DNA of 64,000 nt, from contig JAVDCA010000003.1 in NCBI GenBank assembly GCA_030848545.1, positions 62,001 through 126,000 on the forward strand, written 5' to 3'. A program made the position numbers and the translations under genes. Each line of letters starts with the position of its first letter. Positions within the stretch are counted from its first letter, which is position 1. This document shows, in pieces, positions 1 to 9,961 of the stretch. The notes beneath the pieces are model-generated. The model ran no database searches. It saw only the letters and a program-made list of their open reading frames with translations, and was not told where the DNA came from. The DNA is from Astrobacterium formosum (GTDB taxonomy: Bacteria > Pseudomonadota > Alphaproteobacteria > Rhizobiales > Xanthobacteraceae).

Positions 1-672
1 ATGTTCGATCTGCAGAGCTTCCTGAACGAATTGTGGATTGCCCGCTGGGCCGTCCTCTTCGGGCTCGGCACGACGGTGGCGATTTCGGCATTGGCGATCG
101 TGTTCGGTTCCATCGTCGGCACCCTCGTCGGTCTCGCCCTGACCTATGGGGGCCGCTTTCTGCGCTTGGCTGTCCGCGCCTATACGGACTTCGTCCGCGG
201 CACGCCGGTGCTCGTGCTGGTGCTCGCCAGCTACTACGTGATGTCCACCGTCGGCATCAATCTGACCCCGTTCCAGGCCGGAGTCCTGGCCCTCGCGGTC
301 TTCTGCTCCTCTCACGTCGGCGAAATCGTCCGAGGCGCGCTGCAGGCGATCCCCAAGGGACAGATGGAAGCCGCCAAGGCGATCGGCCTGACCTTCCGCC
401 AGACGTTCCTCTGGGTGCTGCTGCCCCAGGCGCTACGCCAGATCCTGCCCACCTGGGTCAACACGGCCGCTGAAATGGTGAAGGCCTCGACGCTCTTGTC
501 GGTCATCGGCGTCTCCGAGCTGCTGCTGCGGACGCAGGAGATCATCTCTCGCAACTTCCTGAGCCTGGAATTCTATTTCTTCGCCGGCGCCCTCTACTTC
601 GTCATCAATTTCGGCATCGAGCTGTTCGGCAAATACGTCGAGCGCAAGACCGCCGTCGCCGGACAGGGATGA
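1..672 (+). CDS. Polar amino acid ABC transporter permease (HisM/GlnP family)
   Basis: Inner-membrane permease of a polar-amino-acid ABC importer, 223 aa. Hydrophobic segments recur along the protein, and the EAA loop reads [13 protein letters not shown] at about residues 120-132, followed by [10 protein letters not shown], which is the ATPase-docking signature of this family. The start codon is the first base of the window, so a slightly longer N-terminus cannot be excluded, although 223 aa is normal for the family. The stop overlaps the ATPase start as ATGA. The substrate-binding protein and any second permease would lie upstream, outside the window. Substrate unknown; the neighbouring RidA and citrate-lyase genes hint at an amino acid feeding central carboxylate metabolism (inference). 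Confidence 0.9.
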   Translation: MFDLQSFLNELWIARWAVLFGLGTTVAISALAIVFGSIVGTLVGLALTYGGRFLRLAVRAYTDFVRGTPVLVLVLASYYVMSTVGINLTPFQAGVLALAVFCSSHVGEIVRGALQAIPKGQMEAAKAIGLTFRQTFLWVLLPQALRQILPTWVNTAAEMVKASTLLSVIGVSELLLRTQEIISRNFLSLEFYFFAGALYFVINFGIELFGKYVERKTAVAGQG

Positions 673-1445
673 GATCGATGTCGTCGCTTCTCGAAATCCA
701 GGGATTGCACAAGCGCTTCGGCACCACGGAAGTACTCAAGGGCGTCGACTGCGCAGTCCGCCAGAGCGAGGTTGTCGCCATCATCGGCTCGTCCGGTTCA
801 GGCAAAACGACTCTCCTGCGCTGCATCAACATGCTGGAGGACTTTCAGGCCGGCCGCATCGTGCTCGACGGGGAGGAAATCGGTTACGAGACCCGCGACG
901 GCGTCCGGCGGCGAAAATCCGAGAAGGAGATCGCCCGCCAGCGGGCGCTGACCGGGATGGCTTTCCAGCAGTTCAATCTCTTTCCCCACCTGACGGCGGC
1001 GGAAAACGTGATGCTGGGGCTCGTCAAGCTGAAGCGCATGAGCCGCGACGAGGCCCGCACACTGGCCATGCGCTGGCTCGACCGGGTCGGGCTCGCCGAA
1101 CGCGCCGATCATTTTCCCGGCCAGCTGTCCGGCGGCCAGCAGCAACGCGTCGCCATCGCCCGCGCCATCGCCATGCAGCCGAAACTGATGCTGTTCGACG
1201 AGGTAACTTCCGCGCTGGATCCCGAGCTCGTGGGCGAAGTCCTGCAGGTCATCAAGGGACTGGCCGCCGACGGCATGACGATGATGCTAGTCACCCACGA
1301 AATGCGCTTCGCCCACGAGGTCGCCGGCCGGGTCATTTTCATGAACGGCGGCGTGATCGGTGAAGAAGGCAATCCGAAGAAGATGTTTCTCGCCCCGCAA
1401 ACCGAGCGGCTGGCGGAGTTCCTGAAATCATCCAGTTTCAACTGA
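669..1445 (+). CDS. Polar amino acid ABC transporter ATP-binding protein
   Basis: Cytoplasmic ATPase of the amino-acid importer, 258 aa, usual length for GlnQ/HisP-type proteins. Visible motifs are Walker [10 protein letters not shown] (about residues 43-51), the ABC signature [14 protein letters not shown], Walker [13 protein letters not shown] and the switch histidine in LVTHEM. It overlaps the permease by four bases, so the two are translationally coupled. A start nine bases further in (MSSLLEI) is equally possible. The next gene (RidA) follows 16 bases later, suggesting one operon. Family assignment is firm; substrate is not readable from sequence. Confidence 0.93.
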   Translation: MRSMSSLLEIQGLHKRFGTTEVLKGVDCAVRQSEVVAIIGSSGSGKTTLLRCINMLEDFQAGRIVLDGEEIGYETRDGVRRRKSEKEIARQRALTGMAFQQFNLFPHLTAAENVMLGLVKLKRMSRDEARTLAMRWLDRVGLAERADHFPGQLSGGQQQRVAIARAIAMQPKLMLFDEVTSALDPELVGEVLQVIKGLAADGMTMMLVTHEMRFAHEVAGRVIFMNGGVIGEEGNPKKMFLAPQTERLAEFLKSSSFN

Positions 1446-1461
1446 GAGAAGACATCGACCA

Positions 1462-1851
1462 ATGAAGATCAAGCGTTACGGAACCGGCCAGAAGGGCGCC
1501 GGAGGACAGCCCCTGCCGTTCGCCCGTGCGGTGGAGGCCGGCGGCTGGCTGCATGTCTCCGGCCAAGTCGCCATGGAGAACGGCGAGATCGTCCGCGGCG
1601 GCATCGTCGCGGAAAGTCGCAAGGCGATCGAAAACCTCATCTCCATTCTCGGCGAGGCCGGTTACGGCGTCGAAGACGTGGTGCGCGTCGGCGTCTGGCT
1701 CGACGATCCGCGCGACTTCTGGAGCTTCAACGGCGTCTATGCCGAATATTTCGGCGAAAACCCGCCGGCCAGGTCCTGCGTCCAGTCGCACATGATGGTC
1801 GACTGCAAGATCGAGATCGACTGTATCGCTTACCGCGCCGATCGCGCTTGA
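1462..1851 (+). CDS. RidA/YjgF family enamine/imine deaminase
   Basis: 129-aa protein of the RidA (YjgF/YER057c/UK114) family, which hydrolyses reactive enamine/imine intermediates released during amino-acid breakdown; some members have specialised catabolic roles. The conserved core includes GWLHVSGQVAMENGEIV, the RVGVWLDDPRDFWSFN segment and the C-terminal stretch RSCVQSHMM, whose arginine is the usual substrate carboxylate ligand. It sits between an amino-acid ABC transporter and an IclR regulator, so a pathway-specific subgroup acting on a product of the imported compound is likely (inference). Its start follows the ATPase stop by 16 bases. Confidence 0.9.
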   Translation: MKIKRYGTGQKGAGGQPLPFARAVEAGGWLHVSGQVAMENGEIVRGGIVAESRKAIENLISILGEAGYGVEDVVRVGVWLDDPRDFWSFNGVYAEYFGENPPARSCVQSHMMVDCKIEIDCIAYRADRA

Positions 1852-1903
1852 GGCGATGCAGCAGCCCCTGATTGGTCGCACGACCGAACCCCGAGGTGAT
1901 TAC

Positions 1904-2710
1904 ATGTCGACCCCTCCCGCCGACATGGCGGCTCGCCGCATGCGCGGGCTCGATCGAGCTTTCGAAATACTCGATTTCCTGCGCGTGCGCCGCCGGCCGA
2001 TGCGGCCCAACGAAATCGCGATCGCCATCGGGGCGCCGCGCTCGTCGGTCTACGAATTGACCAACCTGCTGCTCCGTCACGGCATGCTCGACCACCAGGG
2101 CGGGGACGGCCGCGTCTTTCTCGGACGCAAGCTCTATTTCCTGGGTGCGGCCTATGCGGACTGCTTCGACCTGTTGCGCGAGGCCGATCATCTTCTGGTC
2201 CGCCTTTCCGAAGAGACCAGCGAGACCGCCCAGCTGTGCATGCTCGACGGCAACAAGTACACCGTTGCCACGATGCGGGAAGGCCCGCGCCCGTTCCGCA
2301 TTTCCACGACCGTCGGCGAGACCGTGCCACTGCCGTGGACGGCGTCCGGTCGCCTCCTCGTCTCTCACATGTCGGACACCGAGATCCTGGCCTTCATTCC
2401 GCCGGAGGACTTCGTGCTGCCGAACGGTACCCGCATCGCGGAAGCGACCTTCATCGCCGAAACCCGGCAGGCGGAGCGTGACGGCTACTTCACCTTCAAC
2501 AGCGCCATGGGGACCTTCACCCATTGTTTCGCCGCGCCCGTGCGGCAGGACGGAGGGCAATGCGTCGCCACTCTCTGCCTCATCACTCCGAAGGAGGATG
2601 GGCTCGCCAATCGCCAGTCCTATCTCGAATGCCTGACGGAGGCGGCGCGGGAGCTCTCGGAGAAACTCGGATGGGCATCACATCGCGAGGACGTCGGGAG
2701 GTTTGCGTGA
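1904..2710 (+). CDS. IclR-family transcriptional regulator
   Basis: 268-aa regulator with an N-terminal winged helix (about residues 12-75, including the recognition region APRSSVYELTNLLLRHGML) and a C-terminal IclR effector-binding domain (about 85-260). The start at 1904 was preferred over an ATG at 1856 because a strong GAGGTGAT Shine-Dalgarno lies a few bases before it and the shorter protein matches family length. It probably controls the adjacent transporter/RidA genes and perhaps the citrate-lyase genes, as IclR proteins usually regulate linked catabolic operons (inference). citX follows two bases after its stop. Confidence 0.9.
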   Translation: MSTPPADMAARRMRGLDRAFEILDFLRVRRRPMRPNEIAIAIGAPRSSVYELTNLLLRHGMLDHQGGDGRVFLGRKLYFLGAAYADCFDLLREADHLLVRLSEETSETAQLCMLDGNKYTVATMREGPRPFRISTTVGETVPLPWTASGRLLVSHMSDTEILAFIPPEDFVLPNGTRIAEATFIAETRQAERDGYFTFNSAMGTFTHCFAAPVRQDGGQCVATLCLITPKEDGLANRQSYLECLTEAARELSEKLGWASHREDVGRFA

Positions 2711-2712
2711 AG

Positions 2713-3255
2713 ATGACCGACGATCTCTTTTCCGGTCCGTCAGCCGACCTCGAAGCCGTCCTGGAAGCTCGCGATGCGCGGGCCGAGCGACGGAAAAGAA
2801 TTACCGACAAGTGGCCACGACCGTTGATTTCCCTGTCGATCGTCATGCCCGGCCCGGTGAAAGACTGTGCGGCGAGCCGCTACCTGCGACAGGCCGCACT
2901 CGACGTACTCATGCCGGCCCTCGGTCGCAAAGGGTGGCCGGCAGACATCGGCGAAGTCCATCACGGGATTACGGGCCCCGATGCGATCATCTCGGTCGCC
3001 GCGCCGCCCACTGAACTCAAGTTGGCCACCGTCGCGATCGAAGACACCCATCCGCTCGGCCGGCTGTGGGACCTGGATGTGATCGACCTCCGAATGGAAG
3101 CCGTCTCGCGCCGCAGTCTCGGACTGCCGGCGCGACGCTGCCTGGTGTGTTCGCAGCCGGCGCACGCCTGCGCACGCTCGCGCGCCCATCCGCTCGAAGA
3201 ACTCCTGACCGCCATCAGGACCGTCATCGAGGCATATCGCGGCGCGGACGTCTGA
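2713..3255 (+). CDS. citX: Apo-citrate lyase phosphoribosyl-dephospho-CoA transferase CitX
   Basis: 180-aa holo-ACP synthase that attaches the phosphoribosyl-dephospho-CoA prosthetic group, made by CitG, to a serine of the CitD acyl carrier subunit. Diagnostic motifs are GRLWDLDVIDL near the middle and the cysteine-rich RRCLVCSQPAHACARSRAHP near the C-terminus. It lies on the plus strand two bases after the IclR gene, separated from the other citrate lyase genes, which are on the opposite strand at 7419-12205. That places the last maturation step under a different promoter. A GTG at 2707, overlapping the IclR stop, is an alternative start. Confidence 0.92.
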   Translation: MTDDLFSGPSADLEAVLEARDARAERRKRITDKWPRPLISLSIVMPGPVKDCAASRYLRQAALDVLMPALGRKGWPADIGEVHHGITGPDAIISVAAPPTELKLATVAIEDTHPLGRLWDLDVIDLRMEAVSRRSLGLPARRCLVCSQPAHACARSRAHPLEELLTAIRTVIEAYRGADV

Positions 3256-3501
3256 CCGCGTATCCGGGGAAGAAGCCCGCCGAGACACCGTACCCTGATG
3301 CCCCCCCCGACACCGTCAGCATGACCAAGTCTGACTCGTCGACGGATTCTGATGGTATTCAATGACGCCATCCCGTCGCGCAACCGGTCGCAAGCGAATT
3401 CGGACATGGGTACCTGCGACGACCGATAACGGTCTCGAAAATCCAATTCGCATCGGTTATCAGTCGACGCGGATTGCCTTCGTGGGGGAGAGATCGCTGC
3501 T

Positions 3502-4479
3502 GTGCCGACATCGACCAACTCGCATCTGAGCATCCAGGCGCTTTGCAGTCGCCTGCGCTTTCGCCACCTGCAGTTACTCGAAGCTCTCGGCCGCAGCCAC
3601 AACATGCATATTGCGGCGCAGCAGCTCAACGTCACACAGCCGGCGGCGACCAAGATCCTCCGAGACATTGAGGAGACTTTGGACGTCGAGTTGTTCGAGC
3701 GCTTACCGCGCGAAATGAAGCCCACGGAGATGGGTCTGTTCGTCCTGCAGTTTGCTCACGAAAACCTCAAGCTCGCAGGCAAGTTCGTCGAAGAACTCGA
3801 CAACATGAAGCGTGGTGGTTACGGCGTCATCCAGGTCGGGGCCACTTACGGCGTTGCTCCCCTGTTGTCGCCCTGCATCGTGCGAATGAAGGAACGCCAT
3901 CCGCGGACATCGATCCTGGTTCTGGAGCGCACGAGCGACCTGTTGCTGGAACAGCTCAGGGAGAAGACCCTCGACTTCGTGATCGCCCGACCCCGCGGCG
4001 AGGACCAGCACGACCGCTTCGATTTCCGCAACATCGGCGCGACGCGGATGTGGGTCGTCGCCAACCCGCGTCATCCCTTGCTGCAGAAGGAGAACTTGAC
4101 GCTGGCAGAGTTGATGGAGTGGCCTTGGATCGTGCAGCCGCGGACTACTCCGACCCGGCAGCTGTTCGAAGGCGCGCTGGCCGACAACGGACTCACCAGC
4201 CCGGTCAGTCTGGTCGAGACGACCTCCATCTTCATGTTCCTGCAGCTCTTGCAGGCGAGCGATATGCTCGCGGTTCTGCCCAGTTCTGCGGTCGGTACCT
4301 TTGTCGAACGGAACCAACTGGCGAAGCTGCCGATCCATTTCGCCCGCCGCATCGAAGACTACGGCGTGATGACGCGTCGCGGGGATCAACCGTCGCTGAT
4401 GGTCGTCGAGTTCATCGACATCGTCCTCGAGGTCGCTCACGAGGAATTGCATCAGCCTGGATCAGACGGCGACGATTGA
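3502..4479 (+). CDS. LysR-family transcriptional regulator
   Basis: 325-aa LysR-type activator/repressor. The N-terminal winged HTH spans about residues 14-75 (core MHIAAQQLNVTQPAATKILR) and is followed by a linker helix and a LysR substrate-binding domain (about 97-310). The start is a GTG. A 246-bp gap separates it from citX, so it probably has its own promoter. It converges on acnB, the last gene of the citrate lyase operon. A role in controlling the aconitase/citrate lyase/IDH operon is plausible from position only. The effector is unknown. Confidence 0.9.
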   Translation: MPTSTNSHLSIQALCSRLRFRHLQLLEALGRSHNMHIAAQQLNVTQPAATKILRDIEETLDVELFERLPREMKPTEMGLFVLQFAHENLKLAGKFVEELDNMKRGGYGVIQVGATYGVAPLLSPCIVRMKERHPRTSILVLERTSDLLLEQLREKTLDFVIARPRGEDQHDRFDFRNIGATRMWVVANPRHPLLQKENLTLAELMEWPWIVQPRTTPTRQLFEGALADNGLTSPVSLVETTSIFMFLQLLQASDMLAVLPSSAVGTFVERNQLAKLPIHFARRIEDYGVMTRRGDQPSLMVVEFIDIVLEVAHEELHQPGSDGDD

Positions 4480-4554
4480 TCTCGCCCATTGTCCACGGCC
4501 CGAGCACATCCTTCGGGATCGCGTCATATGGTCCCCGCCTGATCAGTTCGGTTC

Positions 4555-4679
4555 GTGCCCCGGACGCGCTGCAGCATGCGATGCTGCTGCGCAGGCCCGG
4601 GGCCTAGCTCCGCACGGGGCCGAAGGGTCTGCGACGCATCATTCGCAGAAGGGCGCATGCTGCGCCGCGCCCGGGGCAC
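4555..4679. repeat. Long imperfect palindromic intergenic element
   Basis: Bases 4555-4580 are nearly the reverse complement of 4654-4679 (26 bases with about three mismatches). An inner inverted pair GCAGCAT/ATGCTGC lies at 4571-4587. The whole ~125-bp unit could fold into a large cruciform or RNA hairpin. Its composition resembles the dispersed palindromic elements common between genes in Bradyrhizobium-like genomes (remembered pattern, not searched). It sits between the convergent LysR and acnB genes. Confidence 0.6.
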
Positions 4680-4760
4680 GATGCCGAGGCAATCTCGGGG
4701 AAATCGTATCATGCTCTGCTCGTGTCCGAGCGAGCGGGTATCCGTTCCTGCACAAAACAC

Positions 4761-4786
4761 TTGGTCCCCGCTTGCGCGGGGACCAA
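4761..4786. repeat. REP-like hairpin, possible bidirectional terminator
   Basis: TTGGTCCCCGC, a 4-base loop TTGC, then GCGGGGACCAA: a perfect 11-bp stem. It lies 41 bases past the acnB stop, in the convergent LysR/acnB intergenic region (4480-4827). No long T-run follows on either strand, so it is either a REP-type element or a weak bidirectional terminator. Hairpins of this type recur in many alphaproteobacteria. Confidence 0.6.
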
Positions 4787-4827
4787 CGGCGTCGGAGCCA
4801 GCCGATGTCGTTCAGGCGATAACCGCT

Positions 4828-7404
4828 CTACGCCACTTTGCCAAACAACGGGATCTGATCGATGTTCATGTAGCGGTAGATTTCCCCGGCCTTGGCGCGA
4901 ACCGGGGCGGAACCCTGCAGGTACTCTTCCATCGTCGGGATGCGTCCCAGAAGGGCGCACACCGCCGCCAGTTCCGCCGAACTCAAATAGACCTGGGTGT
5001 CGATGCCGAGGCGGTTGGGGAAGTTGCGGGTCGAGGTCGATATGGCGGTCGAGCCTTTACGCACCTGCGCCTGATTTCCCATGCACAGGGAGCATCCGGG
5101 CATCTCCATGCGGGCGCCGGACTTGCCGAGCATGGAATAGTAGCCTTCCTCGGTCAGCATCATCGCATCCATCTTGGTCGGCGGGGTCATCCACAGGCGC
5201 GTCGGCAGGTCCTGGGCACCGTTGAGAATATGTCCAGCGGCGCGGAAATGACCGATATTGGTCATGCACGAGCCGATGAACACCTCGTCGATCTTGGCGC
5301 CGGCGACCGCCGACAGCGTCTTGACGTCGTCAGGATCGTTGGGGCAGGCGAGGATCGGCTCCTTGATCTTGCTCAGATCGATCTCGATGACCGCGGCATA
5401 GTCCGCATTGGCGTCCGGCTCGATCAGGGTCGGTTTGGCGAGCCAAGCGAGCATCGCCGCCTTGCGGCGTTCCAACGCCTCGCGATGCTGATAGCCGTTG
5501 GCGAGCAGCCAATCGATCAGAGCCACGTTGGACTTCAGGTACTCGATCACGGGCTCTTTATTCAGCCGCACCGTACAGGCGGCGGCGGAACGCTCGGCGG
5601 ACGCATTGGTGATTTCGAACGCCTGCTCGACCTTGAGGTCCGGCAGCCCCTCGATTTCGAGGATGCGGCCATTGAATACGTTCTTCTTGCCCTTCTTTTC
5701 CACTGTCAGCAGGCCCTGCTGGATGGCGACGTAGGGAATGGCGTTGACGAGATCGCGTAGCGTGATGCCCGGCTGCATGGTGCCCTTGAAGCGCACCAGC
5801 ACGGATTCCGGCATGTCGAGCGGCATGACGCCGGTCGCCGCCGCGAAGGCGACGAGCCCGGATCCGGCCGGAACAGAGAACCCGATCGGGAAGCGGGTGT
5901 GGCTGTCGGCGGCAGTGCCGCAGGTATCCGGCAGGACGAAGCGATTGAGCCAGGAGTGGATGACGCCGTCACCGACCTTCAAGGCGACACCGCCACGCTC
6001 GGTGAAGAAGCCCGGCATCGACTTGTGATTCTTGACGTCCACCAGCTTCGGATAGGGCGCCGTATGGCAGAAGGATTGGATGACGAAATCGGCAGAGAAT
6101 TCGAGGCAGGCGAGGTCCTTGAGCTCGTCGCGCGTCATCGGGCCGGTGGTGTCCTGTGAGCCGACCGTGGTCATCTTCGGCTCGCAATAAGCACCCGGAC
6201 GCACGCCTTTGCCTTCCGGCAGGCCGCAGGCACGGCCGACGATCTTTTGGGCGAGCGTGAACCCCTTGCCGCTGTCGGCCGGTTCGGCCGGCTGGCGGAA
6301 CAGGGTCGACGGCGGGAGCCCCAGCGCCTCACGCGCACGAGCGGTGAGGCCGCGGCCGATGATCAGCGGAATGCGGCCGCCGGCCCGCACCTCGTCGAAG
6401 ATCACCTCGGACTTCACCTTGAACTCCGCGATGACCGCACCATTGAGGTACGCCTTGCCCTCGTAAGGCCGCAGCTCGACCACGTCGCCCATTTCCATCT
6501 TGGACACGTCGAGTTCGATCGGCAGCGCGCCGGCGTCTTCCATCGTGTTGTAGAAGATCGGTGCGATCTTGGATCCCAGGCAGACGCCCCCGAACCTTTT
6601 GTTCGGCACATTGGGAATGTCCTGTCCGGTGAACCACAGGACCGAGTTGGTCGCCGACTTGCGCGACGAACCGGTGCCGACCACGTCACCCACATAGGCG
6701 ACGGGATGGCCCTTCGCGACCAGTTCCTGCAGGAGCTTGAGCGGACCGCGCACACCCGGCTCGTCCGGCGTGATGCCCGGACGCGGGTTCTTGAGCATGG
6801 CCAGCGCATGCAGCGGAATATCGGGGCGGCTCCAGGCGTCCGGCGCCGGCGACAGGTCGTCGGTATTGGTTTCGCCGTTGACTTTGAACACCGTGACGAA
6901 CAGCGATGCCGGCACTTCCTTGCGCGAAGTGAACCACTCGGCTTCGGCCCAGGAGCGTAAGACGCCCTTGGCGTCCTTACAGCCGGCATCCGCCCGCCGC
7001 TTCACCTCGTCGAAGGAGTCGAAGACCAGCAGGGTCTTCTTCAAGGCTTCGGCCGCAATGACGTCGACCTCGGCCTCAGAGAGAAGACTGACGAGCGGCT
7101 TGACGTTGAAGCCGCCGAGCATCGTGCCCAAAAGTTCAGTGGCGCGGACACGCGAGACCAGAGCGACTTTCTCCTCGCCTTTGGCGATGCGGGTAAGGAA
7201 CTCGGCCTTGATGCGCGCGGCCGCATCGACGCCCGCCGGCACGCGGTTGACCAGGAGATCAACGAGGAGTTCCTCTTCGCCGGCCGGCGGTGCGCGCAGC
7301 AGGTCGACAAGGGCCTTCGTCTGCTCGGGAGACAGCGGCAGCGGCGGGATGCCGAGCGCGGCCCGTTCGGCGGCGTGCTGCTTGTAGGATTCGAGCATGG
7401 ACAT
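4828..7404 (-). CDS. acnB: Aconitate hydratase B (bifunctional 2-methylisocitrate dehydratase)
   Basis: 858-aa cytoplasmic [4Fe-4S] enzyme that interconverts citrate and isocitrate; AcnB proteins also dehydrate 2-methylisocitrate. Full family length. The N-terminal HEAT-like domain, the swivel domain and the catalytic domains are in the AcnB order (swivel first), and cluster-ligand cysteines appear in [14 protein letters not shown] and [10 protein letters not shown] strong GGAGGAG Shine-Dalgarno precedes the ATG. It is the last gene of the icd-cit operon, 14 bases after citG. Its placement lets citrate be made from, or passed to, isocitrate next to citrate lyase. Confidence 0.96.
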   Translation of the reverse strand: MSMLESYKQHAAERAALGIPPLPLSPEQTKALVDLLRAPPAGEEELLVDLLVNRVPAGVDAAARIKAEFLTRIAKGEEKVALVSRVRATELLGTMLGGFNVKPLVSLLSEAEVDVIAAEALKKTLLVFDSFDEVKRRADAGCKDAKGVLRSWAEAEWFTSRKEVPASLFVTVFKVNGETNTDDLSPAPDAWSRPDIPLHALAMLKNPRPGITPDEPGVRGPLKLLQELVAKGHPVAYVGDVVGTGSSRKSATNSVLWFTGQDIPNVPNKRFGGVCLGSKIAPIFYNTMEDAGALPIELDVSKMEMGDVVELRPYEGKAYLNGAVIAEFKVKSEVIFDEVRAGGRIPLIIGRGLTARAREALGLPPSTLFRQPAEPADSGKGFTLAQKIVGRACGLPEGKGVRPGAYCEPKMTTVGSQDTTGPMTRDELKDLACLEFSADFVIQSFCHTAPYPKLVDVKNHKSMPGFFTERGGVALKVGDGVIHSWLNRFVLPDTCGTAADSHTRFPIGFSVPAGSGLVAFAAATGVMPLDMPESVLVRFKGTMQPGITLRDLVNAIPYVAIQQGLLTVEKKGKKNVFNGRILEIEGLPDLKVEQAFEITNASAERSAAACTVRLNKEPVIEYLKSNVALIDWLLANGYQHREALERRKAAMLAWLAKPTLIEPDANADYAAVIEIDLSKIKEPILACPNDPDDVKTLSAVAGAKIDEVFIGSCMTNIGHFRAAGHILNGAQDLPTRLWMTPPTKMDAMMLTEEGYYSMLGKSGARMEMPGCSLCMGNQAQVRKGSTAISTSTRNFPNRLGIDTQVYLSSAELAAVCALLGRIPTMEEYLQGSAPVRAKAGEIYRYMNIDQIPLFGKVA

Positions 7405-7418
7405 GGTTAGCTCCTCCG

Positions 7419-8426
7419 TTAAACTGATGAATGTTGATGGATGACGGCGGGCAGCCGCGCCAGGAACCAGGTGACGGCGAGCAGGTCGGCGCTGCCACCC
7501 GGGCTGAGATTTCGTTCGATGAGGTCGTCATCGAAACGCATCATAGTCTTGAAAAAGTCCGGAGCTTCGACGCCGCCCCGATCGAGGAGCGTGCGGGCGC
7601 GCGCCTGTACATACGCCAAGCCGTTCATGCCGCCGCGGGCTACGAGATTGGTGTCCGGATTGCTGGCGAGAAGTGCGACCAGCGCCGCCGATAGGGAGAG
7701 CTGCTCGTCGCCGGTGCGGCGCCACGCGGTCCGGAACGCCGGAAGCGCGCAACCGCGCACCGTGGCGAACCCGGAGGCCGCCTCGCCGCGTGCCCCAGTC
7801 AATCCGTACCGACGAAAAACCGCTTCACCGGCCGTGGTGGCGCGAGGCGAAGCGTTCAATTCACATTCCACGACGCCGGCGGTCATCGACGCCACATCGG
7901 CGCAGAGTTCGTCGGGCCCCGCCACTTTTCCGAGCGCGAACCGCCGCCCCGCCGCCGCGACGAGAAGGCCGAAGGAAAAGATCGCCCCCTTGTGGGTGTT
8001 GACGCCATGGGTGGCGTAAAACATCGCGCGCTCGCATTCGAGCCCATGAGCGCGGAGTTCCGGCAAAACGTCCGCCGGCGGGAGCAATGCCGTCCGGGCT
8101 CCGGTGGCGAAAAACAACGGAAACCACGGCCGTATCGCCGCACCGCTCGCCATGAAGGTCGTGAGCGTCATGTCGCGATGGGCGCCTGAATTGCGCTGGT
8201 CCACCAGCCCCGGCTTCGGCGTCAACAGGACCTCGCGATGAAGCGCCTCCATCGCGAGATCACAGACCGAGCGGGCCGCAGCCTCGACCGCCGGGCGACT
8301 GCGGTCTTGCGCAGCCGCGCCGCGATCGCCGGGAGCATTCGGCTCATCCAGGCGACGTGCCCGCAACCCGTATGCCGCGGCATCACCTCTCGATTCCGCA
8401 GCGAGGTCGAGCACGTCCAGCGTCAC
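7419..8426 (-). CDS. citG: Triphosphoribosyl-dephospho-CoA synthase CitG
   Basis: 335-aa enzyme that condenses ATP with 3-dephospho-CoA to form the 2'-(5''-triphosphoribosyl) precursor of the citrate lyase prosthetic group. Characteristic stretches are [19 protein letters not shown] (about 67-85) and the later [17 protein letters not shown]. The first ~45 residues are an extension rich in Ala and Arg without recognisable motifs. It overlaps the citF stop (ATGA) and acnB follows 14 bases after its own stop. It acts together with CitX, encoded at 2713-3255. Confidence 0.93.
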   Translation of the reverse strand: MTLDVLDLAAESRGDAAAYGLRARRLDEPNAPGDRGAAAQDRSRPAVEAAARSVCDLAMEALHREVLLTPKPGLVDQRNSGAHRDMTLTTFMASGAAIRPWFPLFFATGARTALLPPADVLPELRAHGLECERAMFYATHGVNTHKGAIFSFGLLVAAAGRRFALGKVAGPDELCADVASMTAGVVECELNASPRATTAGEAVFRRYGLTGARGEAASGFATVRGCALPAFRTAWRRTGDEQLSLSAALVALLASNPDTNLVARGGMNGLAYVQARARTLLDRGGVEAPDFFKTMMRFDDDLIERNLSPGGSADLLAVTWFLARLPAVIHQHSSV

Positions 8427-9943
8427 GGCTTCACCTGGCGCACGACGTCGATCACCGACCCGTCGCGGTAACGCACGAGAGCGACGACGCGGTCCAGGAA
8501 CTCGATCGGCTTCGGCTCGCCGGTCTGGGCGACCGCGCGGGCATAGAGTTCTTCGATTGGGCAGACCGGAAGTCCCGCTTGCTTCAAGCGTTCGGCGACT
8601 TCGGGCCGTTTCGGGTTGACCGCGATGCCCTGGTCGGTGACGAGCACGCCGACGGTCTCGCCGGGCGTGACCACCGTGGTGCAGTGCTTGACCACGGTGG
8701 GAATGCGCGAACGGATCAGCGGCGCCACCACGATGGAGAGATTTGCGCCCGCGGCCGTGTCGCTGTGGCCGCCCGAGGCGCCGCGCATCACGCCGTCGGA
8801 GCCGGTCAGCACGTTGACGTTGAAATCGAGATCGATTTCCAGCGCCGACAGGATGACCATGTCGAGACGATCGATCGAGCAGGCCTTGCTGGTCGGACTG
8901 GCGTAAACCTGGGTCGATATCTCGAAGTGTCGCGGCGACGTGCGCAGCGATTCCGCCGCCACCGAGTCGAAGCTCTGGGTGTCGAGCAGCGTGCCGATCA
9001 GGCCCTTGTTGTGGAGATCGACCATTCCGCCGGTCTGGCCGCCGAGCGCCCAGGCGGCAGTGATGCCTTTGGCCCGCATGCGCGTTTCGAGGAAGCGGGC
9101 CGTCGCGGTCGAGGAGCCGCCGGTGCCGGTCTGCATCGAGAAGCCGTCGTTGAAGTAGCCGCTGTGCTCCATCACGTCGGCCGACAACCGGGCGATGAGC
9201 AGTTCGCGCGGATTCGTCGTCGCGCGCGCCGCACCGACCGATATCTTGCTCGGATCACCGACCTCATCGACCTTGACGATCCAGTCGACCTGATCCTGAC
9301 GAATCGAAGCTGGTCCGTTCGGGAATGGAACGATCTCCTCGGTCAGCAAGACGACGTTGCGGGCGTACTGGGCATCGACCATCGCGTAGCCGAGGGAGCC
9401 GCAGTGCGAGCGCCCCGACACCCCGTTGGCGTTGCCGAAGGCATCGCACGCCGAGACGCCCAGAAAGGCGACGTCGATGGCGATCTCACCGCTCTGGATC
9501 AGAGCCACGCGCCCGCCATGGGAATGGATGTTGATCGGTTCCTTCATCAGGCCGTTCGAGATCGCCTCGGCCAGCTTGCCGCGCATGCCCGAGGAGAAGA
9601 TGCGGCGGATGACGCCGGACTTGATGTGCTCGATCAGGACCGAGTTGGACGACTGCAGCGACGACGAAGCGAGCGTCAGGTCCTTGAAGCCCATTCGTGC
9701 AAGCACGTCGACCACCATGTTGATGGTCTTGTCGCCTTCACGAAAGTGGTGATGGAACGAGATCGTCATCCCGTTCTTCAAGCCGGAACGACGCACAGCC
9801 TCCTCGATCGTGTCGACGAGCTTGCGATCGAGCTTGGCGGTCGGGCTGGCGAGGTGCGGCGACTTGGCGGCGAAGCCGTTGAAGATTTCGCGCCCCTTGA
9901 GTTCGGTCAGGGCGGAAAGCCCACTGGCGAGTTGGATAGTCAT
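8423..9943 (-). CDS. citF: Citrate lyase alpha subunit (citrate:acetyl-ACP transferase)
   Basis: 506-aa subunit that exchanges citrate for the acetyl group on holo-CitD, forming citryl-ACP. It shows the CoA-transferase-like fold of CitF, with conserved segments such as FHHHFREGDKTINMVVD and GTGGSSTATARFLETRM, and matches usual family length (about 500 aa). It lies between citE and citG with an 18-base gap and a 4-base overlap respectively, so the subunits are co-translated. Confidence 0.96.
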   Translation of the reverse strand: MTIQLASGLSALTELKGREIFNGFAAKSPHLASPTAKLDRKLVDTIEEAVRRSGLKNGMTISFHHHFREGDKTINMVVDVLARMGFKDLTLASSSLQSSNSVLIEHIKSGVIRRIFSSGMRGKLAEAISNGLMKEPINIHSHGGRVALIQSGEIAIDVAFLGVSACDAFGNANGVSGRSHCGSLGYAMVDAQYARNVVLLTEEIVPFPNGPASIRQDQVDWIVKVDEVGDPSKISVGAARATTNPRELLIARLSADVMEHSGYFNDGFSMQTGTGGSSTATARFLETRMRAKGITAAWALGGQTGGMVDLHNKGLIGTLLDTQSFDSVAAESLRTSPRHFEISTQVYASPTSKACSIDRLDMVILSALEIDLDFNVNVLTGSDGVMRGASGGHSDTAAGANLSIVVAPLIRSRIPTVVKHCTTVVTPGETVGVLVTDQGIAVNPKRPEVAERLKQAGLPVCPIEELYARAVAQTGEPKPIEFLDRVVALVRYRDGSVIDVVRQVKP

Positions 9944-9961
9944 GGCTGAGGCCTTCCGTTC

